Shown: positions 47,992-56,849 of the stretch, in pieces
Layout of the letters: the number at the start of each line of letters is the position of its first letter
Numbering within the stretch: the first letter of the stretch is position 1
From: Thiohalobacter sp.
GTDB lineage: Bacteria > Pseudomonadota > Gammaproteobacteria > Thiohalobacterales > Thiohalobacteraceae
Direction of reading: 5' to 3'
Length of the DNA stretch: 64,000 nt
NCBI RefSeq assembly: GCF_027000115.1
Contig: NZ_JALTON010000039.1
Span: forward strand, 1-64,000
The notes under the pieces: generated by a model
Seen by the model: only the letters and a program-made list of their open reading frames with translations
Database searches by the model: none
Told to the model about the DNA's origin: nothing
Position numbers and translations under genes: made by a program

Positions 47992-48383
47992 CAGCCCCCC
48001 CGCTCGGCGCGGTATTCCTCGTAGCAGCGCGCGAACACCGCCTCCAGCTCATCGATCACCTCGCCTGCATCGCGGCGCATGATGACATGCTGCGTGACCA
48101 GGCCCGAGGTCTCGTTCAGCATCTTCTGCTTGTCCAGCATCGGATAGGTCGCCGCCAGGCGCTTGAGCGCCTTGATCACCGATTCCTGCTCGGGGCGGGG
48201 AATGGGCCGCGGCGTCTCTATGACCGGCGCGGCAGGGGTTTCCATGGGCCGGGAGGCAACCGGATCGGGTGCCGGCGGCTGCTGGCGGCTGCACAGGAAT
48301 TCGGCGAAGTCGACCAGCGTCTGCCGGCCGGATTCCGGCAGGCGCGCGGCCAGTTCATTGAGACGATCGATGAGATCGGACAT
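47991..48383 (-). CDS. Conserved hypothetical protein, DUF2281-like N-terminus
   Basis: The 130-residue soluble protein has an N-terminal helix pair (LAARLPESGRQTLVDFAEFL) that resembles DUF2281/VapB-like segments. A Pro-rich linker at about 35-65 follows, then a helical C-terminal part (VIKALKRLAATYPML, VIDELEAVFARCYEEYR). It is translationally coupled to perM. No catalytic motif is visible and the function is unknown. Confidence 0.7.
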   Translation of the reverse strand: MSDLIDRLNELAARLPESGRQTLVDFAEFLCSRQQPPAPDPVASRPMETPAAPVIETPRPIPRPEQESVIKALKRLAATYPMLDKQKMLNETSGLVTQHVIMRRDAGEVIDELEAVFARCYEEYRAERGG

Positions 48384-48454
48384 GCACCCTCACTCGGGAA
48401 GCGGAATGTACCGATAATAGCGAGCTGGCGCGGATTTCGCACCAGTCGGGCGAC

Positions 48455-49360
48455 TCAGTCTTCCCGGTGGGTCTTGCAGTAGTTGCGCGCGAACTCCAGC
48501 AGCTCGTCCATGGCCAGGTGGCGGAACTTCTGCTTCTGATGCACGAAGGAGAAAGGACGTTCCAGCGGCGGATCCAGCGGCAGCGCCACCAGGGTGCCCA
48601 ACTGCAGTTCCTTGTGGATGGTGGCCCGCGAGACGATGGAGACCCCCATGCCCGCCTCCACCGCGCCCTTGACCGCCTCGGGACTGCCCAGTTCCATGCA
48701 CACACTGATTTCGTTGATGTTGAGCTTGCAGCGCTGCAGGTATTCCTGGATGACTTCGCGCGTGCCCGAACCCTCCTCGCGGCAGATGTAGGGGTGCTGG
48801 AGCAGCTCCTGGATCCTGATCACCTTTTTCCCGGCCAGCGGATGCTTGGGCGGCACGATGGCCACCAGTTCGTCCATGCGGCAGACCTCGACCACCAGGT
48901 TCTTGTTGGAAACAGGCGCCTCGACCACACCCAGGTCGATGACATTGTTCTCGACCATGGAGACGATGCCCTCGGTATTGGAAACCTTGAGCTGAACGTT
49001 GACCTCCGGATACTTGACCCGGAAATCGCCCAGCAGCGCGGGCAGCATGTACTCGGCAATGGTAGTGGAGGCGCCGATCATGATGACACCGCTGATCTCG
49101 CCGGTCATCTCGCGGACCGCGTTCTCCATCTCGTCGTAGAGCTCGAAGATGCGATCGGCGTATTCGTAGACGCGGCGGCCCGCCTCGGTCAGGCTGATGC
49201 GGTTGTGGGTGCGGTCGAACAGACGGGTGTTGAAATGTTCCTCGAGCTGGCGCACCTGGAAGGTGACTGCCGGCTGCGTCATGTGTAGCGTCTCGGCTGC
49301 CTTGGTGAAGCTCAGCATCCGGGCGACGGTATGAAAAACCTGTAGTCTGCGATCAGCCAT
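48455..49360 (-). CDS. LysR-family regulator (CysL/CbbR-related)
   Basis: The 301-residue protein has an N-terminal winged helix-turn-helix (about 1-65, FTKAAETLHMTQPAVTFQVRQLEEHFNTRLF) and a substrate-binding domain with GASTTIAEYMLPALL. The sequence resembles the CysL/CbbR branch that controls sulfite reduction or carbon fixation genes. No cbb genes are adjacent. The upstream RND genes run the same way, so the classic divergent target is absent. It has its own promoter with an A/T-rich palindrome that may be the autoregulatory site. The effector is unknown. Confidence 0.88.
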   Translation of the reverse strand: MADRRLQVFHTVARMLSFTKAAETLHMTQPAVTFQVRQLEEHFNTRLFDRTHNRISLTEAGRRVYEYADRIFELYDEMENAVREMTGEISGVIMIGASTTIAEYMLPALLGDFRVKYPEVNVQLKVSNTEGIVSMVENNVIDLGVVEAPVSNKNLVVEVCRMDELVAIVPPKHPLAGKKVIRIQELLQHPYICREEGSGTREVIQEYLQRCKLNINEISVCMELGSPEAVKGAVEAGMGVSIVSRATIHKELQLGTLVALPLDPPLERPFSFVHQKQKFRHLAMDELLEFARNYCKTHRED

Positions 49361-49434
49361 CTGTTCTGCGCCATGCTCGGTCGGGTGACCCCGGGATGCC
49401 CCCGGAGGCGGCCAATCCTAACAGGTAGCGCGCA

Positions 49435-49462
49435 AATATAAAATATTTTGATACCGACACAA
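49435..49462 (-). promoter_or_regulatory. Promoter and A/T-rich palindrome before the LysR gene
   Basis: On the minus strand, TTGTGT and TATATT are 16 bases apart. The spacer contains the perfect palindrome AAAATATTTT, a plausible LysR-type site covering the promoter. It is one of few A/T-rich stretches in the region. Confidence 0.5.
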
Positions 49463-49484
49463 TCCCCGACTTTTCGCCCCGGAA

Positions 49485-52400
49485 TCAGGCGTGTCGCCGC
49501 CAGCGCAGGGCATAGTAGAGGGTCGGGATCACCACCAGGGTCAACAGCGTGGACACCAGGATGCCGAAGATCAGCGAAATCGCCAGCCCGCTGAAGATGG
49601 GGTCGTCGAGGATGAACAAGGCCCCGAGCATCGCTGCCAGGCCGGTCAGCACGATGGGCTTGGCGCGCACCGCCCCGGAGCGCAGCACCGCTTCCTCGAA
49701 GGGCACACCGCGCGCCACCTCGTCGTTTATGAAATCCACCAGCAGGATGGAATTGCGCACGATGATGCCGGCCAGCGCAATCATGCCGATCATGGAAGTC
49801 GCGGTGAACGGCTTGCCCAGCAGGGCATGGCCCGGCATGACCCCGATCAGGGTCAAGGGGATGGGCGCCATGATGATGAGCGGCACCAGGTAGGACCGGA
49901 ACTGGGCCACCACCAGCAGGTAGATGAGGATCAGTCCCACCGAATACGCCAGCCCCATGTCGCGGAAGGTCTCGTAGGTCACCTGCCACTCGCCGTCCCA
50001 CTTGAGGCTGTAACGATAGGGATTCTCGGGCTGGCGGATGAAATACTGCTCCAGCGGCTCGCCGTCGGCCAGCGGCTGCTCTTTCAGTTGCGCGGCCATC
50101 TCGAACAGACCGTACAGCGGGCTGTCCAGCGCGCCGGTCATGTCACCGGTCACGAACACCACCGGCAGCAGATCCTTGTGGTAGATGGCATGCTCGCGCG
50201 TGGAACGCTCGGCACGCACCACGTCGGCGAGCGCCACCTGCGATCCGTCCCGCCCGCGCAGTTTCACCGCCAGCAGGCGTTCGATGTGATCCCGGTCCGC
50301 AACCGGCAGTTCCAGCCGCACCGGCACCGGATACTTGTCGGTCTCGCGGTGCAGCCAGGTGACATCGGCGCCGTCGAGCAGGTCGCCCACGGCACGCACG
50401 ATCTGCGCCTGCGACAGCCCCAGCCGCGCCGCCCGCTGGCGGTCCACACGCAACACCCACTTGGGCGCGGCCGCCTCCACGCTGTCATCGATGTCCACGA
50501 TGTCCGGCGTGTTCTCGAACAGCGCCCGTACCTGACGCGCCACTGCGATCTGCCCGTCGTAGTCGAGGCCGTAGATCTCCGCCACCAGCGGCGACAGCAC
50601 CGGTGGCCCCGGCGGCACCTCGACCACCTTGACACTACCGCCATGCCGCCGCGCGATCTCCGCCAATGCCGGCCGCACCGAGCGCGCGATGTCATGGCTC
50701 TTGCGCTCGCGCGCGTGCTTGTCCACCAGATTGACCTGGATGTCTCCCACCTGCGCCCCGCTGCGCAGATAGTACTGGCGCACCAGGCCGTTGAAATTGA
50801 TGGGTGCGGCGGTGCCTGCGTAGATCTGGTAGTCGGTCACCTCGGGCACCGCGGCCAGCGTCGCCCCCATCTCGGCGAGCACCGCCGAAGTGCGTTCCAG
50901 GCTGGTGCCCTCGGGCATGTCCAGAATCACCTGAAACTCGGACTTGTTGTCGAAGGGCAGCATCTTGAGCACCACCCACTGCATGCCGGCCAGACCCAGG
51001 GACGCCAGGATCAGCACCAGCACGCCCACGCCCAGCAGCCGCCGCGCGCCGCGCCCGTCCGCGCCGCGCAACAGCGGCCCCACGAAACGCTGGAACAGCC
51101 GGTATACACGGGGCGATACGCCGCTGCCGGCCCCGCCGTGCGTATCCCCAGTGACCGCGCGCCGCCGGAACACCTGCCAGGTCATCCAGGGCGTGAACAC
51201 AAAGGCGACTGCCAGCGAGATCAGCATGCCGATACTGGCATTGATGGGGATGGGACTCATGTAGGGCCCCATCAACCCGGTAACGAAGGCCATGGGCAGC
51301 AGCGCCGCGATCACGGTGAAGGTGGCCAGGATGGTCGGCCCGCCGACCTCGTCCACCGCCAGCGGGATGGCCTCGGCCAGTTTCCTGCCCCCCATCTGCA
51401 TGTGTCGGTGGATGTTCTCCACCACCACGATGGCGTCATCGACCAGGATGCCGATGGAAAAGATGAGCGCGAACAGGGACACGCGATTGAGAGTGAAGCC
51501 CCACGCCCAGGAGGCGAACAGGGTGATGGCCAGGGTGATGATGACGGCCAGCCCCACGATCAGGGCCTCGCGCCAGCCCAGCGCGATCAGCACCAGCAGC
51601 ACCACGGAGGCGGTGGCGAAGACCAGCTTCTTGATCAGGGTCTGTGCCTTGTCGTCGGCGGTGACACCATAGTTGCGGGTGATGCTGATCTCGACATCGT
51701 CCGGGATCAGGATACCGCGCAACTGCTCGAACCGGGTCAGCACCTGCTCGGCAATATCCACCGCATTGGTGCCCGGCTTCTTGCCGATGGCCAGGGTGAC
51801 GGCCGGAAACATCGCGCCCGCGTCGGCATCGCCGCCGGCCGGACCGGGCACGTGCCAGGCGAGCTGTTCAGGCTGGTCGGGGCCCAACCGCACCTCGGCA
51901 ACATCGGCCAGAAACACCGGCCGGTCCCCGTGCATGCCCACCACCAGTTGCGCCACCTCCTCGGGCCGGCTGAGAAAGCGCCCGGCACGCACCGGCACCT
52001 CGCGATCGTCCGCCACCAGCGCACCCCGGTCATCCGAGACATTGGCGGCGGCCAGGGCGGCACGCAGGTCGTCCAGCGACAGGCCCATGCCCGCCAGCCG
52101 CGCCGGATCCAGCAACACCCGCACCACCCGCTCGGGACCGCCCAGGGTATAAATCTCGCGGGTACCGGGCACGCGCTTGAGTTCAGCCTCCAGCGCGTGC
52201 GCCACCTGCTCGAGTTCGTAGGCACCCTTGTCCGGATCGCGGCTCCACAGGGTGGCAGCGACGATGGGGACGTCGTCGATGCCCTTGGGCTTGATGATCG
52301 GCTGGCCGGCACCCAGCCCTGGCGGCAACCAGTCCTGGTTGGAAAACACCGCATTGTAGAGCCGCACGATGGCCCGGGTACGGTCCTCGCCAACCTCGTA

Positions 52401-52703
52401 TTCGACCGTCAGCACGGCCAGACCCGGCCGCGACATGGAATAGATGTGCTTGACCCCGTCGATCTCCGACAGCACTTGTTCGGCCGGCGTGGTGATCAGG
52501 TGTTCGACCTCGGTGGCCGAGGCCCCGGGCAGGGGGATGAACACATTGGCAAAGGTCACGTCGATCTGCGGCTCTTCCTCCCGTGGGGTAACACCCACTG
52601 CAAACAGGCCGAGCAGGAAGCCGACCAGCGCCAGCAGCGGCGTGATCTGGGAATGCAGGAAACGCCGGGCAACCGCACCGGACAGGCCGAGACGTTCGCT
52701 CAT
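49485..52703 (-). CDS. RND efflux permease
   Basis: The 1072-residue inner-membrane pump has the RND layout: one N-terminal helix, two large periplasmic loops and twelve helices in total. The proton-relay aspartates lie in IGILVDDAIVVVENIHRH near residues 417-418. A long Pro/Gly loop around 505-560 precedes the second half. It exports compounds with the co-encoded adaptor. No outer-membrane TolC gene is adjacent. Substrate class cannot be read from the sequence. Its start overlaps the adaptor stop by four bases. Confidence 0.93.
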   Translation of the reverse strand: MSERLGLSGAVARRFLHSQITPLLALVGFLLGLFAVGVTPREEEPQIDVTFANVFIPLPGASATEVEHLITTPAEQVLSEIDGVKHIYSMSRPGLAVLTVEYEVGEDRTRAIVRLYNAVFSNQDWLPPGLGAGQPIIKPKGIDDVPIVAATLWSRDPDKGAYELEQVAHALEAELKRVPGTREIYTLGGPERVVRVLLDPARLAGMGLSLDDLRAALAAANVSDDRGALVADDREVPVRAGRFLSRPEEVAQLVVGMHGDRPVFLADVAEVRLGPDQPEQLAWHVPGPAGGDADAGAMFPAVTLAIGKKPGTNAVDIAEQVLTRFEQLRGILIPDDVEISITRNYGVTADDKAQTLIKKLVFATASVVLLVLIALGWREALIVGLAVIITLAITLFASWAWGFTLNRVSLFALIFSIGILVDDAIVVVENIHRHMQMGGRKLAEAIPLAVDEVGGPTILATFTVIAALLPMAFVTGLMGPYMSPIPINASIGMLISLAVAFVFTPWMTWQVFRRRAVTGDTHGGAGSGVSPRVYRLFQRFVGPLLRGADGRGARRLLGVGVLVLILASLGLAGMQWVVLKMLPFDNKSEFQVILDMPEGTSLERTSAVLAEMGATLAAVPEVTDYQIYAGTAAPINFNGLVRQYYLRSGAQVGDIQVNLVDKHARERKSHDIARSVRPALAEIARRHGGSVKVVEVPPGPPVLSPLVAEIYGLDYDGQIAVARQVRALFENTPDIVDIDDSVEAAAPKWVLRVDRQRAARLGLSQAQIVRAVGDLLDGADVTWLHRETDKYPVPVRLELPVADRDHIERLLAVKLRGRDGSQVALADVVRAERSTREHAIYHKDLLPVVFVTGDMTGALDSPLYGLFEMAAQLKEQPLADGEPLEQYFIRQPENPYRYSLKWDGEWQVTYETFRDMGLAYSVGLILIYLLVVAQFRSYLVPLIIMAPIPLTLIGVMPGHALLGKPFTATSMIGMIALAGIIVRNSILLVDFINDEVARGVPFEEAVLRSGAVRAKPIVLTGLAAMLGALFILDDPIFSGLAISLIFGILVSTLLTLVVIPTLYYALRWRRHA

Positions 52704-53725
52704 TCGGCGCTCCCGGCCTTGTAGGCGCGCGCCGCAGCCACCGGATCGGTGGCCACCCGCTCGCTGGCCTTCAAGCCGGCGAGCACCACCTGGCGGCCAT
52801 CATCGAGGCGCCGGCCGGCGCGAATCTGGCGGAGCTGCGGCCGCCCATCGGCGGCCTGCACATAGACGGCCGTGACCTCGCTGCGCCGCAGTACGGCACG
52901 GGCCGGCACCACCGGCTGCTCGACCCGCTCCAGGGGAAAGGCCACTTTCACCAGCATGCCGGGGAAGAGCCCGGGCGTACCTTCGGGCAGATAGGCGCGG
53001 ACCTTGAAACTGTGGCTGCGGGCATCGGCCCGGGGATAGACGGTGACGCGGACCGCATCCAGGGCACGTCCCTCATCGAGCAGCACCCGTGCCTTGCGCT
53101 CGCGGCGCACCGCCGCCAGGTGGCGTTGCGGCACATGAGTGACTACGCGCAGCCGCTCCAGGGACACCCCGGTCAGCAGCGGCTTGCCGGGTGCGGCGAT
53201 CTCGCCGACGTCGATGTGGCGTTCCGTGACCCAGCCGCTGTAGGGCGCGCGCACCACCGTATGCTCCAGTTGCTCGCGGGCCTCGGCCAGCGCGGCGCGG
53301 GCCTGCTCGGCGCGGGCCTCGGCGGCCTTGAGCGCCGCCTCCGCACGATCCATGGCCGAGCGCGCCACCAGCTTGCGCTCGAAGATGCGCCGGACACGTT
53401 TGTATTCCGCGCGGGCCTCGGCCAGTCGTGCCTCGGCCTCGGCCAGACGTGCCTCCGCCTGCCCGACGCGGGCGCGCTGCTCGCGGTCCTTCATGCGCAG
53501 CAGCACGGCGCCCTTCTCGACGTAGTCGTCGACGTCGAACAGGATTTCCTGCACCTCGCCGCCGGTCTGTGCCGTGACCGTGGCCTGGCTCACCGCTTCG
53601 ACCTCGCCCTCCAGCACCGCCTCGACGGGAACAGGCACCGCCTCGACCGTCACCCAGGCCATGTCTTCCGCGGCGACTACCGCGCCGACCATCCACAGCA
53701 ATCCCACTGCCAGCATGCGCCGCAT
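52700..53725 (-). CDS. RND periplasmic adaptor (HlyD/MFP family)
   Basis: The 341-residue adaptor has a signal peptide (about 2-20), a lipoyl half motif (VTAQTGGEVQEILFDVDDYVEKG), a long coiled-coil hairpin rich in Ala, Glu and Arg (about 100-175), a second lipoyl half (VVRAPYSGWVTERHIDVGEIAAPG), a beta-barrel and a C-terminal proximal domain. It links the pump to an outer-membrane channel. The ATG at MRRMLAVG has AGGAG upstream; longer starts lack a ribosome site. It is the first gene of the pump operon. Confidence 0.92.
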   Translation of the reverse strand: MRRMLAVGLLWMVGAVVAAEDMAWVTVEAVPVPVEAVLEGEVEAVSQATVTAQTGGEVQEILFDVDDYVEKGAVLLRMKDREQRARVGQAEARLAEAEARLAEARAEYKRVRRIFERKLVARSAMDRAEAALKAAEARAEQARAALAEAREQLEHTVVRAPYSGWVTERHIDVGEIAAPGKPLLTGVSLERLRVVTHVPQRHLAAVRRERKARVLLDEGRALDAVRVTVYPRADARSHSFKVRAYLPEGTPGLFPGMLVKVAFPLERVEQPVVPARAVLRRSEVTAVYVQAADGRPQLRQIRAGRRLDDGRQVVLAGLKASERVATDPVAAARAYKAGSAE

Positions 53726-53820
53726 CGTTGTCGAGCTCCTGCGAGAGAATGGGGACATCATGATAACAGGCAGTCGCGCCGCCGGAAGCCGCGATGCATT
53801 CGAAGCGCGCCAAAAAGCAG

Positions 53821-53842
53821 AAACCCGCCGGTCGGCGGGTTT
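53821..53842 (-). terminator. Terminator after the short chemoreceptor gene
   Basis: A 9-bp stem (AAACCCGCC with GGCGGGTTT, 4-base loop) lies between a chemoreceptor stop and the adaptor start. On the minus strand it ends in T residues with a further T-run five bases on, a Rho-independent pattern. Confidence 0.65.
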
Positions 53843-53868
53843 CATGTCGGATCGAAAGGGCGCGGAGC

Positions 53869-55047
53869 CTACATCCGGAACTGCGCCATCAGACCCTGCA
53901 ACTGGACGGACAGCCGCGCCAGTTCCTCGGAGGCCGAGGCGGTCTGCTGGGCGCCGGCAGCGGTCTGGTCGGACAGGTCGCGGATGCTGGCGACATTGGC
54001 ATTGATCTCGGCGGCCACGGCACTCTGTTCCTCGGCCGCGCTGGCGATCTGGGTATTCATGTCGTTGATGGTGGCAATGGCGCCGGCGATCTCGCCCAGC
54101 GACTCGGCTGCCTTCTCAACCTGCTCGGAACTGGCGGTGGCCATGTTCTGCGCCTCTTCCATCACCTTCACCGCATCCACTGCACCGGCCTGCAGGCGCT
54201 CGATCATTTCCTGGATCTCCTGGGTGGACTGCTGGGTGCGGCTGGCCAGTGTACGCACCTCGTCGGCCACTACTGCGAAACCACGGCCCTGCTCGCCGGC
54301 GCGCGCCGCCTCGATGGCCGCGTTCAGCGCCAGCAGGTTGGTCTGCTCGGCGATACCGCGGATCACGTCCAGCACCATGCCGATGTTCTCGGACTCCTGC
54401 TCCAGGCGGTGGATGACATCTGCGGCCTTCTCGACCTCGCTGACCAGGCGCTCGATGCCGGCCAGCGCCTCGGTGGACACCAGTGCGCCGGCGCGGGCAT
54501 CGGAATCCGCGGCCTGGGCCGAGTGGGCCGCGCTGGCGGCGTTCTGCGCAACCTCCTGGACCGTGGCGGTCATCTCGTTCATGGCCGTGGCCACATGCTC
54601 GATCTCGGCCTGCTGCTGCTGGACGCCCTTGCTGGCCTCGTCGGTGACCGCGGACATTTCCTCCGCGGCCGAGGCGAGCTGGGTGGTGGCACCGCTGATC
54701 TCGCCGATCATCTTACGCAGGTTCTCCGCCATGCGGTTGAAACTGGTAATGATCTCGCCGATCAGGTCGTGGCTTTCCATTTCACAGTGGTGCGAGACAT
54801 CGTTGCGGCTGATGGCATTGGCCACTTCCGAAATGCGACGCAGCTTCTGCAACAGGATGACGTTCACCAGCCAGTAATTGACCGCCCCCAGCGCGACGCC
54901 GGCGACCAGGCTGGCAACCACGAACCCGGTGAACATACCCTCCTTCCAGTCGACGAAGAACCGGGCGAACACGGGGAAGGAGGCGCCCATCACCAGCCCG
55001 AAGCCGACGCTGGCGATCAAGAGATTCCGCAAGATGCTGGGTTTCAT
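53869..55047 (-). CDS. Short methyl-accepting chemotaxis protein
   Basis: The 392-residue receptor has two closely spaced membrane helices (about 7-27 and 38-62) with almost no periplasmic loop, then a HAMP segment and a signalling domain with the tip [20 protein letters not shown]. Without an external sensor it may read membrane or energy state, or a partner protein. The start at MKPSILRN has AGGATT upstream. Its tip region is nearly identical in DNA to the next receptor, indicating a recent duplication or gene conversion. Confidence 0.88.
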   Translation of the reverse strand: MKPSILRNLLIASVGFGLVMGASFPVFARFFVDWKEGMFTGFVVASLVAGVALGAVNYWLVNVILLQKLRRISEVANAISRNDVSHHCEMESHDLIGEIITSFNRMAENLRKMIGEISGATTQLASAAEEMSAVTDEASKGVQQQQAEIEHVATAMNEMTATVQEVAQNAASAAHSAQAADSDARAGALVSTEALAGIERLVSEVEKAADVIHRLEQESENIGMVLDVIRGIAEQTNLLALNAAIEAARAGEQGRGFAVVADEVRTLASRTQQSTQEIQEMIERLQAGAVDAVKVMEEAQNMATASSEQVEKAAESLGEIAGAIATINDMNTQIASAAEEQSAVAAEINANVASIRDLSDQTAAGAQQTASASEELARLSVQLQGLMAQFRM

Positions 55048-55186
55048 GAGGTAATCCTGTCCTGCTTTCGATTCAGTCCGGCCCGACCACCCCTGAGCGC
55101 GGCCCTGCCGTTTTTTCGACGTTTCAAACTTCCCACCCGGTACCGGGGCAAGAATCGGGCCGTTCATGCCGGCCCGGCCTTCATGT

Positions 55187-56338
55187 TCAGAAGCGGGCGA
55201 TCTCGTCGCGCAGTCGCTCCAGTTCCTCGGCGGCCTGGGACAGCCCGGCCAGCACCTCGCCGGCGCTCCGCGTCCGGGTCTCGCTGGCTTCGACGATGGC
55301 CTTGATCGACAAGACTGCGGCACTCTGCTCCTCGGCCGCGCTCGCCACCGTGGTGTTCATGCCGTCGATGGTCTGCACATAGCCGCCGATCTCTGCCAGC
55401 GAGACACAGGCGTTCTCCATCATCTCCTCGACCACGGTGACCTGGCCGGTGCCCTCGGACATGACACCGGTCGCCTCCTGCGCCTTCTGCTGCAGGGCCT
55501 CGATCATTTCCTGGATCTCCTGGGTGGACTGCTGGGTACGACTGGCCAGGGTGCGCACCTCGTCGGCCACCACCGCGAAACCACGGCCCTGCTCGCCGGC
55601 CCGCGCCGCCTCGATGGCGGCATTCAGCGCGAGCAGGTTGGTCTGCTCGGCGATGCCACGGATCACGTCCAGCACGGCTCCGATGTTCTGCGACTCGTGC
55701 GACAGCCGCTCGACCGCGCCGCTGGCCCGCTCGATATGGCCGCTCAGGCTGGTCATGGAACCCATGGCCTCGGTCATCACCACCTTGCCCTTGTCGGATT
55801 CCTGCAGTGCCTGGTGGGTGGACTCGGCAGCCGAGGCGGCATTGTTGGCGATCTCCTCGACCGCGGCCGCCAGCTCATCGACGGCGATGGAGGCCTCGCG
55901 CTGGCCCTCGTCGGCGGCGGCACATTCGGAAACGGTGGCGGCAATCGCGGAAACCTGATCGGCCACAGCGCCCAGCGCCCCGGCGAAGGCATGGAAGCTG
56001 TCGCTGCGTTCGGCAACGCTGGCCGACAGCGCGCCGAAGGCAGCGGCGACATTCTCCGGAACGCCGTCACCACCGGCGTCGAGGCGGGCCGAGGTATCGC
56101 CGCCGGCAAGCTGCTCCAGCCGCCCGCTTAGCGCCTGCATGGCCCGCTGGCCAGCCGCAGCAGCCAGCAGGGCGGGGACGCCAGCCAGGGCGCCGACCAT
56201 GAGCATCAGACCGCCGGGCGCGTCGTCGAACCAGCCGAAACCAAGCCAGCCGGCCAGTCCAGCCAGTACCAGAATCAGGACCGGAGCGGCCAGCAGGGGG
56301 GTCTTTATCTTTCGAAACAGGACTTTCGGGGTGTGCAT
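55187..56338 (-). CDS. Short methyl-accepting chemotaxis protein, second copy
   Basis: The 383-residue receptor has two adjacent membrane helices (about 14-34 and 42-64) and no separate periplasmic domain. Its signalling core shares the tip [20 protein letters not shown] and long flanking stretches with the neighbouring receptor, while the N-terminal half and the methylation helices differ. No C-terminal CheR-binding peptide is seen. The gene is on the same strand as its paralogue with a 139-base gap. Confidence 0.88.
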   Translation of the reverse strand: MHTPKVLFRKIKTPLLAAPVLILVLAGLAGWLGFGWFDDAPGGLMLMVGALAGVPALLAAAAGQRAMQALSGRLEQLAGGDTSARLDAGGDGVPENVAAAFGALSASVAERSDSFHAFAGALGAVADQVSAIAATVSECAAADEGQREASIAVDELAAAVEEIANNAASAAESTHQALQESDKGKVVMTEAMGSMTSLSGHIERASGAVERLSHESQNIGAVLDVIRGIAEQTNLLALNAAIEAARAGEQGRGFAVVADEVRTLASRTQQSTQEIQEMIEALQQKAQEATGVMSEGTGQVTVVEEMMENACVSLAEIGGYVQTIDGMNTTVASAAEEQSAAVLSIKAIVEASETRTRSAGEVLAGLSQAAEELERLRDEIARF

Positions 56339-56465
56339 ATGGACATTCTCCGAAGCTGTGGCAGACCGGTCTTCCTCCGGGGGTGCCGCCCGCCGTTGCG
56401 TTCCTCACACCCCATAGCGACTGCCGACGGCAAAACTGTAGCCCGCACAGCATCAGGGCCGACAC

Positions 56466-56488
56466 AAAAAACCCCGGTAGTGCCGGGG
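56466..56488 (-). terminator. Rho-independent terminator upstream of the second chemoreceptor
   Basis: The stem CCCCGG/CCGGGG with a 5-base loop is followed on the minus strand by six T residues. It lies in the 500-base gap between the DUF302-like gene and the chemoreceptor and should end leftward transcripts from the former. The rest of that gap, outside the foldback element, shows no gene. Confidence 0.7.
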
Positions 56489-56566
56489 TCGAGGATCGCG
56501 GGCGGGGTCGGGAAAACCAAACTGCCCCCGCCCGGGGCCGACAGAAGCAGCGTGTTCCACTGCTGC

Positions 56567-56612
56567 GCCCCTGGTGCAATATGCGGGCTAGCCCGCATAT
56601 TGCACCAGGGGC
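56567..56612. repeat. 46-bp perfect palindrome, two element ends back to back
   Basis: The palindrome consists of two opposite copies of the end sequence GGTGCAATATGCGGG sharing one central CTAG. Its right half is the left end of the adjacent foldback element. The left half is a second, outward-facing end whose own element is not clearly present; a diverged match lies near 56438-56458. Confidence 0.85.
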
Positions 56613-56849
56613 TGCGGATGATGGCGGATTTGCAGCCGGGCTCGGGGGATGCTGGAGCGAAAGCCGTAGCCGTCGCTACGGCTTGAGTGAAGCACCCCCG
56701 AGGCCGAGCGAAAATCCGCCAGGGCCGCAGCAGGAAGCGGGCGGGCACAAATCGTACTCCGGACCATGGGCAAAAAATCCGGTTCATTACGTACCAGGAC
56801 AACAAGTTGGCTCCCGCCCGCTTCCGACCTGGTGCAATATGCGGGCTAG
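56588..56849. mobile_element. MITE-like element flanked by CTAG
   Basis: A 262-bp non-coding element has perfect 18-bp terminal inverted repeats starting CCCGCATATTGC, flanked by CTAG on both sides (56588-56591 and 56846-56849). Inside are a hairpin with a 9-bp stem (56662-56683), a longer imperfect stem around it, and a 13-bp perfect pair (56733-56745 with 56813-56825), so the whole element folds back on itself. The right CTAG contains the TAG stop of the neighbouring gene. It has no open reading frame of its own. The pattern fits a non-autonomous transposon with a 4-bp duplicated target. Confidence 0.75.

Noticed and set aside
48455-49360. Firm call of CbbR controlling carbon fixation
   Set aside because: The sequence resembles the CbbR/CysL branch, but there are no cbb genes next to it in the window.
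49491-52724. Long plus-strand frame of over 1000 codons opposite the RND permease
   Set aside because: The permease is complete and family-typical. The opposite frame is low-complexity in His, Gln and Arg.
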